From: Dichomitus squalens LYAD-421 SS1
Lineage: Eukaryota > Basidiomycota > Agaricomycetes > Polyporales > Polyporaceae
DNA: 64,000 nt
Assembly: GCF_000275845.1 (NCBI RefSeq)
Contig: NW_006766978.1
Coordinates: forward strand, 4,877-68,876
Direction of reading: 5' to 3'
Below the pieces are notes generated by a model. That model was not told the DNA's origin. It was given only the letters and a program-made list of their open reading frames with translations, and did not search any database. The position numbers and the translations under genes are program-made. Shown here piece by piece: positions 1-12,663 of this stretch (the first letter of the stretch is position 1; the number at the start of each line of letters is the position of its first letter).

Positions 1-1249
1 GTAGAGAGCACCAGACATATTGTCGAGAGGTATGGTTCTAGAAGGGAGACTTGTCAGCCACACGCCTTCAAAGAACGCAGTCGAGGCAGAGAGAGATCAT
101 GCCGACATAGGTTACCTCTCTGTGGCACTGTAAGCAGTGACGAAGCGCGCCACAACAGTCCACAGCGCATGCATGACAGGCAGCGTATGATCACGCCAGA
201 TCCAAGCAGCGGTTGCACATCGATAACAATGGCAAAGATCCAGGTGAGCTGCGAGCTTACAGAGCACAGCACGCAGTGAGCGGTGCAGATTCTGCAGCGT
301 CGAGCAGGGCTCATAACCTGTTGAACCCGGGGGGGGCGAAAGCCTCTCCCACAGGTGGCAACGACAGCGGATGGCCTGCAACTCACCTAGAAGGGTTGGT
401 TGATTGTAAGAGGCTTGTAAGAGCGATGAGAGGAGACGTTCGAGTGAACTGAACTGTAGATTGGGGGTACAGAGGTCCCCTATATATACTACTGTACATC
501 TGTGGCTACGTAGTACTATACAGTACCTTCCCAGGATGCACAGTCGCACAGAGAAGCAGTGCGTACACAGCGAAGCTGTGTGTGTACCACATGAGTAGTA
601 CAGCCTCGGTTATTGCAGTAAACGGCTGTGCCATTCCATATCTTGTGACGGCTGTGTTAGGCAAGCTGTGTAGACCAGCGCCTGTTCAACAGTGTAGTCC
701 GGACCGGATAAGTCCAAGTTCAACAAGTGATAATGTAAATCAAGCATGGCTTATCCTGTATTCAACAGACCCTCTAAAACATTTCGGTTGCTATCATGAC
801 TCACAAAGTACTGGACGGTCAGCTGTGGCAACCAACAGTAGGCCGCTGCGCAACTGCTCCTCCGACTCAGACTCCTCTTGCAGGCTAGAAACTGCAGCTT
901 GTTCGTTATATATAGCTAGTTCATCGTTGAGATTCGCGTCCAGGTCGACTTCCATTCCTTACAAATTGATTATTTTCTATCCGTCGGCAAGCTCTTTGTC
1001 GGTTCGCAGCTCAGACATAGCATATAACGGGGTAGTAGGTCATTTAAAGTAAAGGACAGGGATGAGTTCGCGATAGTCTCATCAGCCCCCATCGTACCTC
1101 CTCGCGGCCACGCGCTTGGCGCCGTCTCGGACATGCCGGAGATCTCACGTGCTGACTTTTGACTGGCGGTCATGACCGGGTCACACAGTGACCGGTCATC
1201 CGTCGTCTAGAAGTCATGACCTTTGACTTGACCCGTAACAACGCTGGCT
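1..1249. other. No gene recognised
   Basis: Only short ORFs without recognisable motifs. A near-perfect hairpin lies at 1172-1199 (13-nt and 12-nt arms, one bulged G, 3-nt loop), about 50 bp before the homology of the following pseudogene fragment begins. Confidence 0.5.
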
Positions 1250-1960
1250 GCTGTCGCATCGGACGATCCTACGGGCTCGAAACCATGCTCGCAGACTTTG
1301 AAGCTCTTGACGGGCCCGAGCCAGTGAGCCACGGGATGCTGCGCTCTACTCCTCACAGTACAATTCTTTGTCCAGCTTCTCCTGATCCCCCAAGGCACGC
1401 TCTTCGGACAAATCATGTTCATCTCCACTCTTGCCCTATCCTGGGGCTACAACTCGTATCTCTCATCGGTGGATCGAGAGGACATACAGACGGACATTCT
1501 CATCGAGAGCGTCCTCAGGCTGACCTTGGACGAGCGCGCCAGGAAGTACGACTTCAAGTCGCGAACCGGAATATTGGTGGTTTTCGCGTGCCTCGCTATG
1601 CCATATGAAACCGACAGGCCACCCCCGGACCGCATGAAGATCCTGAACGCGTTGCTCCTAAACGACACGAGGATGTGGAAGCAGTGGAAACAGGTCGTGG
1701 AAGCGAAGTTGACGGCGGTTACGAGTGATTCGGGGCGTTGTCGATTTGTCCCCGAGGACGGGGCATTGGAAATGCAAGCGCCGATGAGGAGAACTTCTGA
1801 GAGCGCTGCAGAAAGACGCAGAGAAAGCTTTCACAAAGACAAAGATGTTGATGAGTGTAGCCACCGGACCGCTTGTTCGAGATCTCTGCTATACCCTCGC
1901 CCTGCATATACGACCGTTTTGTACATTCTATCTATCATACTCCTTTGAGATCCTGAAACG
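1250..1960 (+). pseudogene. 3' fragment of the 584-aa membrane-protein family
   Basis: This is a partial copy of the last third of the gene at 15198-16952, in opposite orientation. From 1415 the frame reads FISTLALSWGYNSYLSS, nearly identical to the intact gene. The second membrane hairpin upstream is also recognisable but is broken by an in-frame TGA at 1325-1327. After about 1760 several small indels scramble the frame before a shared FHKDKDV motif, and the normal stop has been lost through a short deletion. Similarity continues past the coding end into the 3' flank to about 1960, so this is a genomic DNA duplication and not a retrocopy of the reading frame alone. The first two thirds of the gene are absent. 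Its function, if any, is unknown. Confidence 0.85.
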
Positions 1961-2620
1961 AGCACAGGCTTCTGGGATGACCGCCACTGGGCGAGGCCGT
2001 CGGCTACTAGAAATCACTTGCAAGCAGCATCTTGGCATCGGAAACAAGCTGGATGGTATATTTTGGGGATTACGAGTGCGTATGCGATGCTGTAGTCGTG
2101 ACATGAGAGCGTGCGGATCCACCGGGAAAGAGACAAGGCAGAGAAAGAGCGGGATATATCATAAAATGGCGGTGATCTCAAAGTTCCAACCAGACGAAAG
2201 GACACGAGATACGCTACCGAGATCTGGAGGGGAAGCGAGGGGACCGAGTAAGTGACCTCGGGTGCAACGTCAATGCAGTAGATTTACTGAGGGATGGAGT
2301 TGTACTCATAGGGCAGAAAAGGACTGTCAAGACAAAGGGTGATAGAAATAGGAACAAGGGATAAGGAAGATGACGAGAAGGTTGAGAGAAGAGGGGATGA
2401 TCGGTAGAGAGAATATTAGGGGGGTGAGCGATAAGGGTAGGAGGGGAGAGACGAGTCAATCTTGCAGGGAGCTGGAGTATTGACACATGTATATATGGAC
2501 AGTGCTGGGAACGTCTGAATCGTGCCATGCTCATATCGGACATTGGAGACAAGGAAACTAGAGGATGTCATATACAACTTACGGACTAAGGGGTGAAGGC
2601 AGGCAAGCGGCCGCCATAGT
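1961..2620. other. Gene-free spacer downstream of the kinase gene
   Basis: Contains the 3' flank of the kinase gene. No coding signal, RNA gene or repeat was recognised. Confidence 0.5.
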
Positions 2621-5600
2621 TCAACGCTGAAGATCAGCACGTCTGCAGAGAAGTGGGTTAGTGACGTGCAGATCCCAACCAAGCTGGAAGGAACTCACTG
2701 TCTGAGGGTATCGTACAAGAACTTGTAGCTCCGGAGGTTGCCCTTCAACCTCCGAATATCCAAACTGTAAGTGTCGTCCAAACGGTCAAGACGCGTCAAC
2801 TCCACCGAGAACCGAACCTCGTCGCCCGCATCGTGCTGCTGGTCCCCATAGACAGTGTCGAGGGAGACCGGGGACGAAGCATCGCTCGCGGCGCCCGGGA
2901 CAGCATTAGCCAGCACGGCGTCGGAGCCCGCTTCAGACTCGATCGAAGGCGACATCTGATGGAGCGTGCCCGTGGACACCTGCGACGACTGACGGCGCAT
3001 AAGCAGCCCGCGGAGCATGCCCCCAGTCGACGAGCCGAAGGACGACTGCGACTGCGAAGGGACAGGCAGTCCTCTCTTGTCGACCTGTCGTGGCAGAGAA
3101 CCTCGTCTCAGTGAACAACTAACCCCAAGGACAAACTCGGAACATACCCCGTTCGAAGCGGCCGATCCAACAATAGTGAACGCCGCCAAGCTCCCACCGC
3201 CATCCCCACGCAAGCCCAAGCCCGCGCGCTTCCTCTTCGGCCGGATGCACCTGTACTTGTACTCGTGCTCGACCGCGATATCTATGCCCATCCCTTCGAG
3301 CACCATCTTGACGTGCTTCATCACCTCCGGGGGCGAGCCCGTCGTGATCGTCGTCTGGTCCACCGCGCCGTGGTGCACGCGCAGCTGGACGCGCCCGCCG
3401 CTGATGCCGCGCAGCATCCGGTCCGTGAAGCCATGGGGCTGGTTTGGCGCGAACGACCCGTCCGAGGGCGTCGCCGTGAGGGGAATAGGCGAATGCACCT
3501 TCTCCGACGGCGCGGGAACGAGGTGGGTGTTGATGTTGATTGAGGGCCCAGTGCGCTCTACGGGGACAGGTCGGGTGGCCGCGAGCGGCGCGATCTCGTC
3601 CGCGGCGGGTTTCTCGACCTCTCCATCCGAGATATCTGACGGCCCGCGGCCCTTGCTCTTCGACCAGAACCACTGCATGACCCTGCTCGCCTTGACCGTC
3701 GACGCCGGGATCGGCACACTCCTCCACGTCCCGCTCGCCTCGGCCCGGGCCGAGCGCATCCCTTGCGGCGTCGAGGGCGGCACAATATCCGCCTTCGCGG
3801 GAACCACAGGTCCCTCTGGGGGATGCAGGCGGTCCTTGTCCTCCACCTTCTCCTTCAGCGGAGTCTCGACAGTCTTCTTCGAGCGTGGCTTCATCGAGCT
3901 GCGAATGGGAGCGACCATGACCGTGAGCGTGTTCCGCCTCGACGCCTTCTTGCTGCTGGCCGTGCTCCCCGGGCTGAGCAGGGCCGCATCTCCGCTGGTG
4001 TCGACGGACGCGGTGGTGGAGGTGCCGACCTGGACGCTCGATGGGCGGCGGACAATGTCCTTGAGCGACGCCGGCACGCTGCTCTCCTTGACCGACCTCT
4101 GGCTCTGCGACGGCGTGCGCGACACGCTGCCGTTCGTCGCCGGCTGCTCCGAGCCCGACCCGGACCCAAACATCTTCGAGATCCCGATCTTGTCGATGGA
4201 CAGACCCTTCCGGTGGCGGCCCTTCGACGAGTCCGAGCCCGTCGAGCCCGTGCTGCCGTTCTGAGCATAGATCGCAGACTGAGCGTGCTTATCGTCGACC
4301 GACGTGACTGGAGTGATAGGTGGGCCAGTGACCTCGATGGACACCGGGGGAGCGGGGGACGTGGGGACAGCCGACCTCGACGTCGCCGCGCCATCGGGTT
4401 GCGTTCGCGACGCCGACGCAGGCGTGCCAGGGAGCGGCTTCTGTGAAGACCTGGCATCGATGTCGAGCGACTGCTTCTTCGTCGCACGCTCGGGGGTCGC
4501 CGTGCTGCCGTTGGTACGAATCCGCTCCTTAGACGGCTTTGGTTTCGAATCCGACTCGCCGTACTCCACCTGAATAGTGTGCCTGTCGCGAACCTTCGAC
4601 CGTTTCGACTCGGGGGAAGTCGTCTTGACCGGCGCATACGAAGCCGGAGGAGGGACGGTCGACTTGGGGGCCAGCCCGCTGTCGACCTGCATGCGATCGT
4701 CATCGAAGACGCCGTTAGTAACATCCTGTGGTACCTGTGCCGACAGTAGAGCGATGGACGGCACTTCCTGAGACGGAGAAGGCGCGAACGGGTCGTCCTC
4801 CAGATCGAGGGGGGAAGACGTGGGGAGGACGATGGCGGAGTTGACGCCCCGACGACTCGAGCTCGACGGTGCCGAAGTCTCGTACAGGAACTCCGGCTGT
4901 GCCTGCGGAGCATACCTCTGGTCGCGGTGGCCGCGCGAGCCCGAGGGGGACGTGGGCGACGTGTAGCCCTCGACACGTGCACTCTGGCTACGGGCCATCT
5001 TCTGCGCCGACGCTCCCTCCGTGTTCGCCGCTGCCTTCATCTGCCTCTGGTATGCCAGCCTCTTCTGATGGTGCTGCTCGATCGCAGTGCGCTCCAGTTC
5101 GGTCACGCTCTTCTGGAACAGATGGGCGTATGGCGCAAGCCATCTGTGCGCCATGATGGACGGGAGGTCCGCACGACGAGAAGGGTCCGGGACAAGCATG
5201 ATGGAGAGCAGGTCCCGTGCATCGTCAGAAATGTAGTCGGGGAAGGAGAGCGGCGTATTGACGATGTACTTGTAAAGCAGGTTGATGTTATCGCCGTCAG
5301 GGTTCGCCGGGTCGTCGTCGAAGGGGAGGTACCCGGCAAGCATAGCATACAAGATCACGCCACATGACCAAATGTCGACGGCGGAACCGACATACAGACC
5401 ATCCGAAATGACGAGTTCGGGCGCAGCGTAGCAGGGAGAGCCGCAGCTTGTCTGCATGAGGTCGTCCGCGCGGTGCTCAAAGCGATTGGCGAAGCCGAAG
5501 TCGGTGATGATAACATTGCGATGACGGTCCAGGAGCAGATTCTCGAGCTTGAGGTCGCGGTGAACAATTTTCTTTTGGTGGATGTACCACACGCCGGAGA

Positions 5601-6253
5601 TGAGCTGTGAGAACAGCTTGCATGCGTCCTTCTCCCGCAAGTAACGGTGCGCGAGGATGTGGTCGAACAGCTCGCCGCCAGAAGCGTATTCCAGGATGAT
5701 ACCAATGTACTTGTCCGTCTCGATAACATCGAACAGCCGTACGATGTTAGGATGTTTGAGGGTCTGCCACGATTGCGTCCAAGGTTATGCGCGGCTCAGA
5801 ACAAGGCAAGACTCGAATACGCACTCGTAGAACCTCGATTTCGCGTTCAACCTTGGACATCCTCACGCTGGAGTCTATGTTTCCCCTTCTGATCAACTTC
5901 ACCGCGACCTCCTCGCCCCACTGCATGTGCAGCCCGAGCTTGACTTTGCCGAACTCGCCCTCGCCGAGCGTCTGCAGGAGAAGATACGGCCCAAACTTGG
6001 GGATCGTCCGCCGCGGGTGGGCAGCCGCATACTCGAGGGCAGCGGGGTGCGAGTAGATGTCTCGGTAGCTAGGCTGCTGCTCTTCTGGCTGGGGTTGAGA
6101 CGTCACAACATTGTGGGACGCACGTTTCCGGTTCGCCGACTGCGAGTTGGCTGTTGAGGACATGGGCTGGACGGAGACTGGCCTAGCACCGTGCTGGCGC
6201 GAGGGTCCGGGCTGCGAATCATCGGGGACTTGTAAGCTAGAGAAAGGGTCCAT
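2621..6253 (-). CDS. CAMKL-type serine/threonine protein kinase with C-terminal KA1 halves (KIN4/KIN1/MARK-like)
   Basis: The best model has exons 6253-5825, 5763-3148, 3084-2699 and 2642-2621 and encodes 1150 aa. The kinase domain spans about residues 90-345, with glycine loop GEGEFGKV, Lys119, HRD at 211-213, DFG at 231 and APE at 257-259. All catalytic residues are present. A long Ser/Pro/Thr-rich linker follows. The C-terminus has two KA1-like halves: the first around RVQLRVHHG to EHEYKYRCIRPKRK, the second around RFSVELTRLD to YKFLYDTLRQ. In MARK/KIN1 kinases KA1 binds acidic membranes and autoinhibits. The intron at 3085-3147 is a stopless multiple of three separating the halves. The last intron (2643-2698, GTGAGT..CTAAC..CTGCAG) replaces an apparent stop and adds RADLQR. 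Fungal relatives act in polarity or spindle-position control, so that role is inference; the exact KIN1 versus KIN4 subfamily is uncertain. Confidence 0.92.
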
Positions 6254-7288
6254 GGCGGGGAGAAGTTGGCAATCGGAGGAAGATGAACCAAGCTGAGCGT
6301 GCGATGTGAGAAAAGATGAGGCACAGAAGCCGCTGACAGAGACGCACGAGCTAAGCGGGCTGATATTTTACTCCCCGTCTGGAGCTGCGCAGCCAGCAAT
6401 GGGTACGATGTGGGCAACCAATCAGCAAGACAGTTGGCTGGTGGGGTGGTCGAGGACGGGGTGGATGGCGGTCAGAGACAAGAAGGAGGCCTGACTAAGC
6501 AGGAGAGAGCGCCGTTGAGATGTTGAGAACGCGCAGAGCAGATCCGACTGATGCTGCCAAACCTGAGCGAGGGCAGCACGGTCGACGTCGCGGGACAGGT
6601 TGAGCTCGACGCCAAGAACGGCGAGCTCGCGTCTGCTCGCATTCCCCACCACGTGGCGCTGGCCTGGTAACGCCTGTCCCGATTAGGCCTCTCTCCAGCT
6701 CTCTCCCTTCCCGCCTTCGGCGCCCCCCTCGATGCTGACAAGGCTCAACGCTTCGCCGCCGTATCAGACGGCCAGCGTGCTTGCTCAGGCAACGTGGGCA
6801 GTAAGCAGTATCGATTCGCCGGGAACTTAGAAGCAAGTACGCGGTTCAGTATTGATGCGGACGTTCGATCACCCAAGCGCCCGCATCTACTCGTTCACAA
6901 ATGACATCCGGGTCCACATGTCGATGCGGTTCAAGCTTGGCCCCAGTCATCAGGGACAGACGGGGTCGCGATGTTCTCTCAGGATGTGCATGAGCGTCGG
7001 CATCACAAACGGCTTCTCGTATTGAAGTGAACAACGCAAGCTCAGCATGTGCAGTCGAACTAGGAGTCGTACAACAATTTAACCATGTGACCCTCCGGAT
7101 CCGACCCAAGTGGATATGTTCTGACCAATCCTTCCATCAGATCAAAGCGGCGGTGTCATAAATGGTGAGGCCTCCCTCTTGCATCCTCAACACTTTGAAT
7201 TCGGTGGGGCTTCGTAGTATGTATGTACTCTATGTCAGGCGTGTCAACCAACAGTGCAGGAGCATGTACGAGGAGGCGTGTTTGTGGT
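6254..7288. other. Intergenic region: kinase promoter and 3' flank of the SDR gene
   Basis: The kinase reads leftward from 6253, so its promoter lies here; the SDR gene ends at 7289. No additional gene or RNA was recognised. Confidence 0.5.
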
Positions 7289-8381
7289 CTACAGCCCCAG
7301 ATCTTCCGGCCTGTTCAGGAGACGGCCCTCCATACCTCCCTCCACCATCAGGACGTGCCCCGAAACGTGCCCCGAGACGGTCTGCGAGGAGAGCACGACG
7401 ATCTGATGCGCGACGTCTTCCGGCCTCGCGACTTTCTTCAATGGGATCCTAACACAAGAATCCGCAAACGGTATTCGAAGTCAGCAATCACCCTAGACAA
7501 ATGTACTGTACGCTACTCACGTCGCGAGCGCCCGATACCTCACGTCCGGATTCTCGAGGCGTTCCTCCGCCATAGGCGTCCTCGTCCAACCAGGGGCAAC
7601 GACATTCACACGTCCCTTTGGGGCAATCTTCACGATCTCGTTCTTCAGGCTGAGGCACAGCCCATACATCAGGGCTGCGAACGCACCAACAGTCAGTGTC
7701 TTCCCCAAGCAGCAAAGATGTGCAAGAGCCCAAACTCACCACTCTTGGACGCAGCGTAATCCGCATGCCCCGCCTCGCCAATCTTACCCGCCGTGCTCCC
7801 GATCAATACAATCGCCGCCTTGTCTTTGACTTCCTCGGTGGCCTTCTCGAGCCCACGCAGGTACTCTCGCGCGACGAGGAACGACGACGTCACATTCGCC
7901 TTGAACGTCGATTCCCACTGCTCCAAGCTTATCTGCGCGAGGGGCACCTCGCGCGACACGTGCCACCCGTGGTTAATCACCGCGACCTGCACCGGCCCGA
8001 AGGGTGAAGCAGAGGACGCGGCGAAGAGCCGCTCGACGTCGGTCTCAACCGTGAGGTCCGCTTGGAGGGCGCGGACGCGCTCTGGGCCGAATTGTTGCAC
8101 GAGGGGATCGAGCGGAGCGGACTTCGTGTTGTAGTGCGCGGTCACTCGCGCTCCGAGTTCTGCGCGAGGTGGGTTAGTGAACACCATACGCACATTACGG
8201 TAGCCTGTGAGACGAACGGCGAGCGAGACTCGTACTGACTCAGGAAGAGACGAGCCGTAGCGAGCCCTATGCCGCCGCTCGCACCTATCCACACGGACTA
8301 TCTGTGAGTGGATACCTTGGTATTCATATGAGAGAACGCACCAGTAAGCAAAACATGAACGTTCTGCAGACCAAGATCCAT
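7289..8381 (-). CDS. Short-chain dehydrogenase/reductase (classical SDR)
   Basis: Exons 8381-8342, 8284-8240, 8159-7740, 7674-7521 and 7448-7289 encode 272 aa, the usual length for a classical SDR. Splicing restores the NAD(P)-binding motif TGASGGIG near the N-terminus. Further marks are a NHG-type core motif (VAVINHGW), the catalytic Ser in VLIGSTAGK, and YAASK supplying Tyr and Lys. After the active site come KGRVNVVAPGWTRTPM and the C-terminal GGMEGR region. The protein should be a soluble NAD(P)H-dependent oxidoreductase of unknown substrate. The second intron uses a weak donor (GTCAGT, 8239), chosen because it keeps the frame; the others have standard donors. The tail carries a small in-frame tandem duplication (SGHVSGHV). 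No clustered pathway genes suggest a substrate. Confidence 0.9.
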
Positions 8382-9304
8382 CTTCGCTTCGGTAGAATTC
8401 GCGTAGTAGCTTGTGACTGGGTGATGGTGGTCCTGGAATAAGCTACAGTGAGGCAGACTCCAGATGCGCAGGATCAGAGGGAGTCCGCACATCCTCTGAT
8501 CCCGCGCATGACTCCGCAGGAGTTGTCCTCGAAGTTAGTCTCCAATCGATGCCACTCACCGGACCGGCCGATCGTGAGATCTCGATACTTGACTCAACAT
8601 CGTGAAGGAAGGAAGGATGCGAGCACAAAGGGTAGAATATATCTACAGAATATATAACTTGAGGCCGAGAGAGACGATACATGTACAAAGCTACAACGCG
8701 AGGAACAAATGCGTATAATTGAGTGGGACAGAGCACTACGTATACTACGCCAGGAGGATGCACTGTTCAATGTTGCCTTGGAACCAAACCGAGTCATTGC
8801 ACGAACACAGGAGTACGACGTGGAGGGAAAGGAGGAGAGCTTGTGATTGCGGCGAGGCCGTCAGCCTCAGGTATCACGATATGATGCGGATGCGACTGTA
8901 TTGGAGATGTGTGGTTGCGTTATATGACGGAATAACTTGACTTGTAGGTGGGCGGAACGACGACGGATGATCAATCGGGAGAGCGTCCAATGCGGGGCAT
9001 GAAAAACGTGCCTAGAGGTCGTGACAATCGTGGAAGCGCGATAGAGGATAGAAGAGGCGAGGAAGAGGAGATGCTGTTGATACAAGGAGATCCTAGCGGA
9101 TAGCGATGGATGTTGCGACGACATGGACACGAAGGGCTTGAAGTGCGAGGGTATCGAGGGATTGACGGGATGGGATGCAAGAGACCAAGACCAAAAGAAG
9201 ATGCGAAGTCCAAAGATGACAATGAGATGTGGAGGAGGGATGCAAATGGTCTGAGCGGCCGTCGCGCAAGCGCGACGCGCGCGACAGAGCTCATCAACGC
9301 GCTC
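8382..9304. other. Intergenic region between SDR and OTU genes
   Basis: SDR promoter and 3' flank of the OTU gene. No gene, tRNA or repeat recognised. Confidence 0.5.
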
Positions 9305-10997
9305 CTATATCTTGAGCTCCCTGAACCCTCGGACGTCCAGACGTCCGGTCCCGTTCTTCCGCCACTCCGCGTTCGCGTTGGGATCGTCCTCGGAGCCGTC
9401 AGCGACATCTGTTTTGCTTGATGTCTTAGAAAGCTTTCCACCTGGGATCACGATCTTCCCAGCGCTTCTCGTACGCGCGACGGTGCGGCCTACATTAGCA
9501 GGGCGAGGCTTTGGAAGCCCCAGCTTCTTCCGCTGGCGGCGCGTAAGGCGATTCTCCACCGGAGGCTCGACTGGTGGGGGAGTTGCCGCGGGAGATGGTA
9601 CGGATGATAATGAGCTCACTGAGTCTGCAGATGAGCCGACAGCAGACAAATCGGGAGTGTCCAGATCATCTGCGTCCACGCTCATGCTCTTAGTTGCAGT
9701 CGCGGCTGCCGCAGCACCGGCGCTCAGTGTACGTGATGTGGAGGTAGCTCGAGAACCGCTCTTCGCCCTCTTGGCGGCGCTCTGGGAACTTTCAGACATC
9801 TGGGATGATGCAGAGGATTCGTCGAAGGTCCGCTTCGGAGAACGATAGGCGTGCGGCTCCAACGATGCCAGTGTAGGGAAGGCGGAGGTTTGAGAAGAAG
9901 GGGCGGACGACGGTGGTGGAGACGGCGATGCCGAGCCTGGGAGGGGGATTTGAGAAGGAGTGCGGGGAGTCGCGTCCTCCACCTCGATGAGTGTCGCGAC
10001 AACAGATTTCTTCGTCTCCCTGACCCGAGGCTTCGCAGATTTCGGCTTAGCCTTCGATACCGGCTTCTTATTCACTGGAGACGGAGGCGATGCGTCCGAA
10101 GCAGAGGATTCTACGACGTTGGGCAGACCGGTGTGTGGGCCCCTGAGATTCCTGATGGAGGAGAAATGCTCCCAATCGTGGTAGCTGCACCACGGTCAAC
10201 TAGGAGCCCACAAGGAGCCGAAGGGAGATACATACGCGACGTAAACCGTCCCCATGGCCGTCGAAGGGTCCCCGTCATCAGTTGCAGCCTGTTCCAGTTC
10301 GGAACGACGCCGCTCTCGTCTCTGACGTCGCTTTTCGCGATCGTCGAGGTTCAAATCATCGTCGCCCTGTACCGAGGAGTCTCCGAAGTCTCCTCCGGCA
10401 TTCCATTCAATGACGTACACGAGACCAGGTTGAATAACCTTGACGTTCCTCTTCGTCATATGAGCAAAGGCAGACAATTCTAGGTGACCACCATAGGTTG
10501 CTGGGACAGGAATGAGGATGCAGAGCGGATGGGAAAGATGCATACACCCACCTTGCTGGCGCATACACGACAGATGGTGGTCAAGGCCGCGCTCGTCCTC
10601 CACAAATGGAGCGTAGCGTTCCTTGTGAGCTTCGATCCAGTAACAGATATCCGCCCTCAGCTTGAGGTGTTGTGAAGGGGAGCCATACAGTTGATCGGAG
10701 AGAGCGCGGAACAGGCAGTTGCCGTCGCCGATGGTGTGGGCAGCATAGAGGCCAAGCTGACGCAGCTGCTCGTTGAGCATCTGGCTATTGACTTCCGGGT
10801 TGGTTGTAATGGGCTAGCAGGTTCTCAATATGAACATGTGGCTTCCATGCGATAGCGATCTGACCGCTCACCTTCCCCTTGCTCCTCGTCGTGCGAGACC
10901 GCACTTGGCGGGTATCAGCCCATCTCCCATGCCCTCCATACGAGAGTCACTCACTCTGAGGGGCCTGGCGAACATTCTTGCGCTTGGTGTGGCCCAT
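9305..10997 (-). CDS. OTU-domain cysteine protease (OTUD3-like deubiquitinase)
   Basis: Exons 10997-10955, 10903-10872, 10813-10552, 10500-10236 and 10184-9305 encode 493 aa. The OTU domain spans about residues 36-212. It has the catalytic motif DGNCLFRALSDQLYG with Asp55 and Cys58, and the catalytic His207 in YHDWEHFSSIRN, which is restored only by removing the intron at 10185-10235. Family members cleave ubiquitin from conjugates. The rest is low-complexity Ser/Thr/Pro-rich sequence with basic patches, including RRQRKKLGLPKPRP, and no second domain was seen. The N-terminus GHTKRKNVRQ is basic. The intron at 10501-10551 is an in-frame multiple of three without stops. The two 5' exons are inferred from splice sites; residues 36 onward are certain. 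Confidence 0.92.
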
Positions 10998-11293
10998 ATA
11001 GCAGGGTGAAATGGGATGGGCGTTGTCGTTGTCAGTGGGGGGTCGTGTTGGTTGAGAACCAACCGCTAAAGGGGTGTTCCGGGGTCCTGGGTTTGAGGGA
11101 CTTCGGACACCGGATCGGAGAACGGTTCCCTCGATGTGCTTTGAACGGTCAGACCACTCAGTTCACACTAGAGACTGCAAGGGGTGTAGATGTGGACACG
11201 ACTGTTGTCTAAGGGCGTTGGAGGAGATGGCAGGTGGAAGAAAGCTGTACGAGAGGAGGTGCTCGAAGGTTGCTCGAAGGTGTGCAGAATCAC
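10998..11293. other. OTU gene promoter and transposon flank
   Basis: About 300 bp between the OTU start codon and the transposon target duplication. No gene recognised. Confidence 0.45.
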
Positions 11294-11302
11294 TGATCTG
11301 CC
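11294..11302. repeat. 9-bp target-site duplication, left copy
   Basis: TGATCTGCC directly precedes the left terminal inverted repeat. The identical nine bases at 12780-12788 directly follow the right terminal repeat. Confidence 0.9.
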
Positions 11303-11418
11303 TAGTCTCGTGACCAGACGTTCGGAGCTCCAAGCGGGAACGAAAAATCGGAGGTTCCCGAGCACCTTAACGTCTGGTGGCTTCACCCCCGTGACTCCCC
11401 CATCGGTGACAGGCTGTG
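11303..11418 (+). repeat. Left terminal inverted repeat with internal hairpin
   Basis: Begins TAGTCTCGTGACCAGACG. Positions 11313-11378 can fold: the outer 10-bp arms ACCAGACGTT and AACGTCTGGT enclose an inner 6-bp stem (GGGAAC with GTTCCC) and a 12-nt loop. Confidence 0.88.
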
Positions 11419-11470
11419 ACGTCTCCTGCTTGCCTTCTACCGTCACTAAGCTTCCTGTCCGCCAGCGCTT

Positions 11471-12122
11471 ATGGATCCCCGAGGCGCCGAAGAAGACATC
11501 GAGGCGCACCCCAGCGGTTGGGGAGCCCTCTTCGACGACGACGACGACGACGCCGACTATGCGCCATCCGACTGCGACAGCGACCGGCTCTCCGACGTCT
11601 CTGAATGGGACCCGGTCGAAGCAGCACTCGAGGATCCCGCCCCACCCATATACCTATACAACACCCAATCGATGCGCGGGCGCTTATCGCGCTCGATTTC
11701 CGTTTCCGGCCGCACCGTTGTCGACCGCGTTAAGTCCATCCTGGCCTATATGGACTCAGTCGACATGAACCTCCCCCTCTTCCTGGACGCGCTCAGCTGG
11801 GGTGACACCGCCTGCATCACTGACCCAAAGGTCCGCTATGAGCGCAGTGCCCTTATGGGCAGCGAAGAGCTTCCCCGCATCCTTGAGCGCTGGTATAAGG
11901 TTCCCCGGGCGTCGGCTTCGCGCAGCCACCACGTCCGGCCCCAAGGGGCTCGGAAGGCTCTCGAGGAGTTCGCACTAGGCTGTGTGGAGGAGGTTCTTGA
12001 TCGTGAGCTTGAAACTACCTCCCGCATGTTCCGCTCGCCTCCCGACTGCCTTTCGGAAGAAGGGCTGACCCGATTCCAGTTTGTGGAGGTTGCAGAGGCA
12101 CTGCAGGACGCTATGCCTCACG
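11471..12122 (+). pseudogene. 5' exon of a DUF6589-type transposon protein (truncated)
   Basis: An ORF from 11471 encodes 217 aa up to a splice donor at 12123. It begins with an acidic stretch (a run of Asp at about residues 19-25). It then continues with VVDRVKSILAYMDS, LFLDALSWGD, SEELPRILERWYKVPRA and GARKALEEFALGCVEEVLD. From memory, this pattern is the N-terminal region of basidiomycete DUF6589-containing proteins; that is recognition, not a database result. Reading past the donor gives sequence antisense to the helicase exon, so the rest of the gene is absent. The start lies about 50 bp inside the left TIR. The reading frame itself has no lesions, which suggests a recent deletion. Confidence 0.6.
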
Positions 12123-12163
12123 GTAAGCATATTTTTAGCCTGTCAACATACCAGCAAGCTTAC

Positions 12164-12505
12164 TTGGTCCGCTTCCAACGCGTTCAATGGAGAAATAATG
12201 AAATACATTTTCTCCGCCTCCACCAAGGCGGGCATCACAAATGGCATGGTCTTGCCACTCCCTGTTCCCGCTATTACAGTGCAATCCAACCCCACCATCA
12301 GGGCCTCAGCAACATCCACCTGCCACTCATGTGGCGCCTTCCCTCCCATTCTGTCGCGAAAGGTGTTTTCGAGCGCCTGGCGGGTCGCATGCGAGTCGTA
12401 CCGCCGTGAGGCTTTTGCGGCTTGTCGCGCGGCTTGCAGGATTGCATACGAGTGGGCGTGGTCTTCTTCATGATGGGAGAGGAACTGAGGAGTTGAGATA
12501 GCCAT
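12164..12505 (-). pseudogene. 5' exon of a RecQ-like DEAD/DEAH-box helicase (truncated)
   Basis: The frame starts at 12505, about 160 bp inside the right TIR, and encodes 114 aa. A Q-motif-like HEWQVDVAEAL precedes motif I (AGTGSGKT, Walker A) and motif Ia (ISPLNALEADQ). The order and wording match fungal RecQ-family helicases. It ends exactly at a GTAAGC donor (12163-12158), with no further helicase motifs (DEAH, III-VI) anywhere in the element. The remaining stub cannot be an active helicase. The intact parental element probably used a full-length copy in transposition; that is inference. Confidence 0.75.
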
Positions 12506-12663
12506 GTAGTGTATTTAAGAGCAGCCAGGTATGATGGATTATGGGGGCATTGTGGCTAATACAGGAGGTGTAGCACAGGGTGAACATTGACAGCGGGCTG
12601 CCACATCGGGCACCAAGGGCGCACTCCGACTTTTTCGGACTGCCCCGACTGGGCGTCGGGATG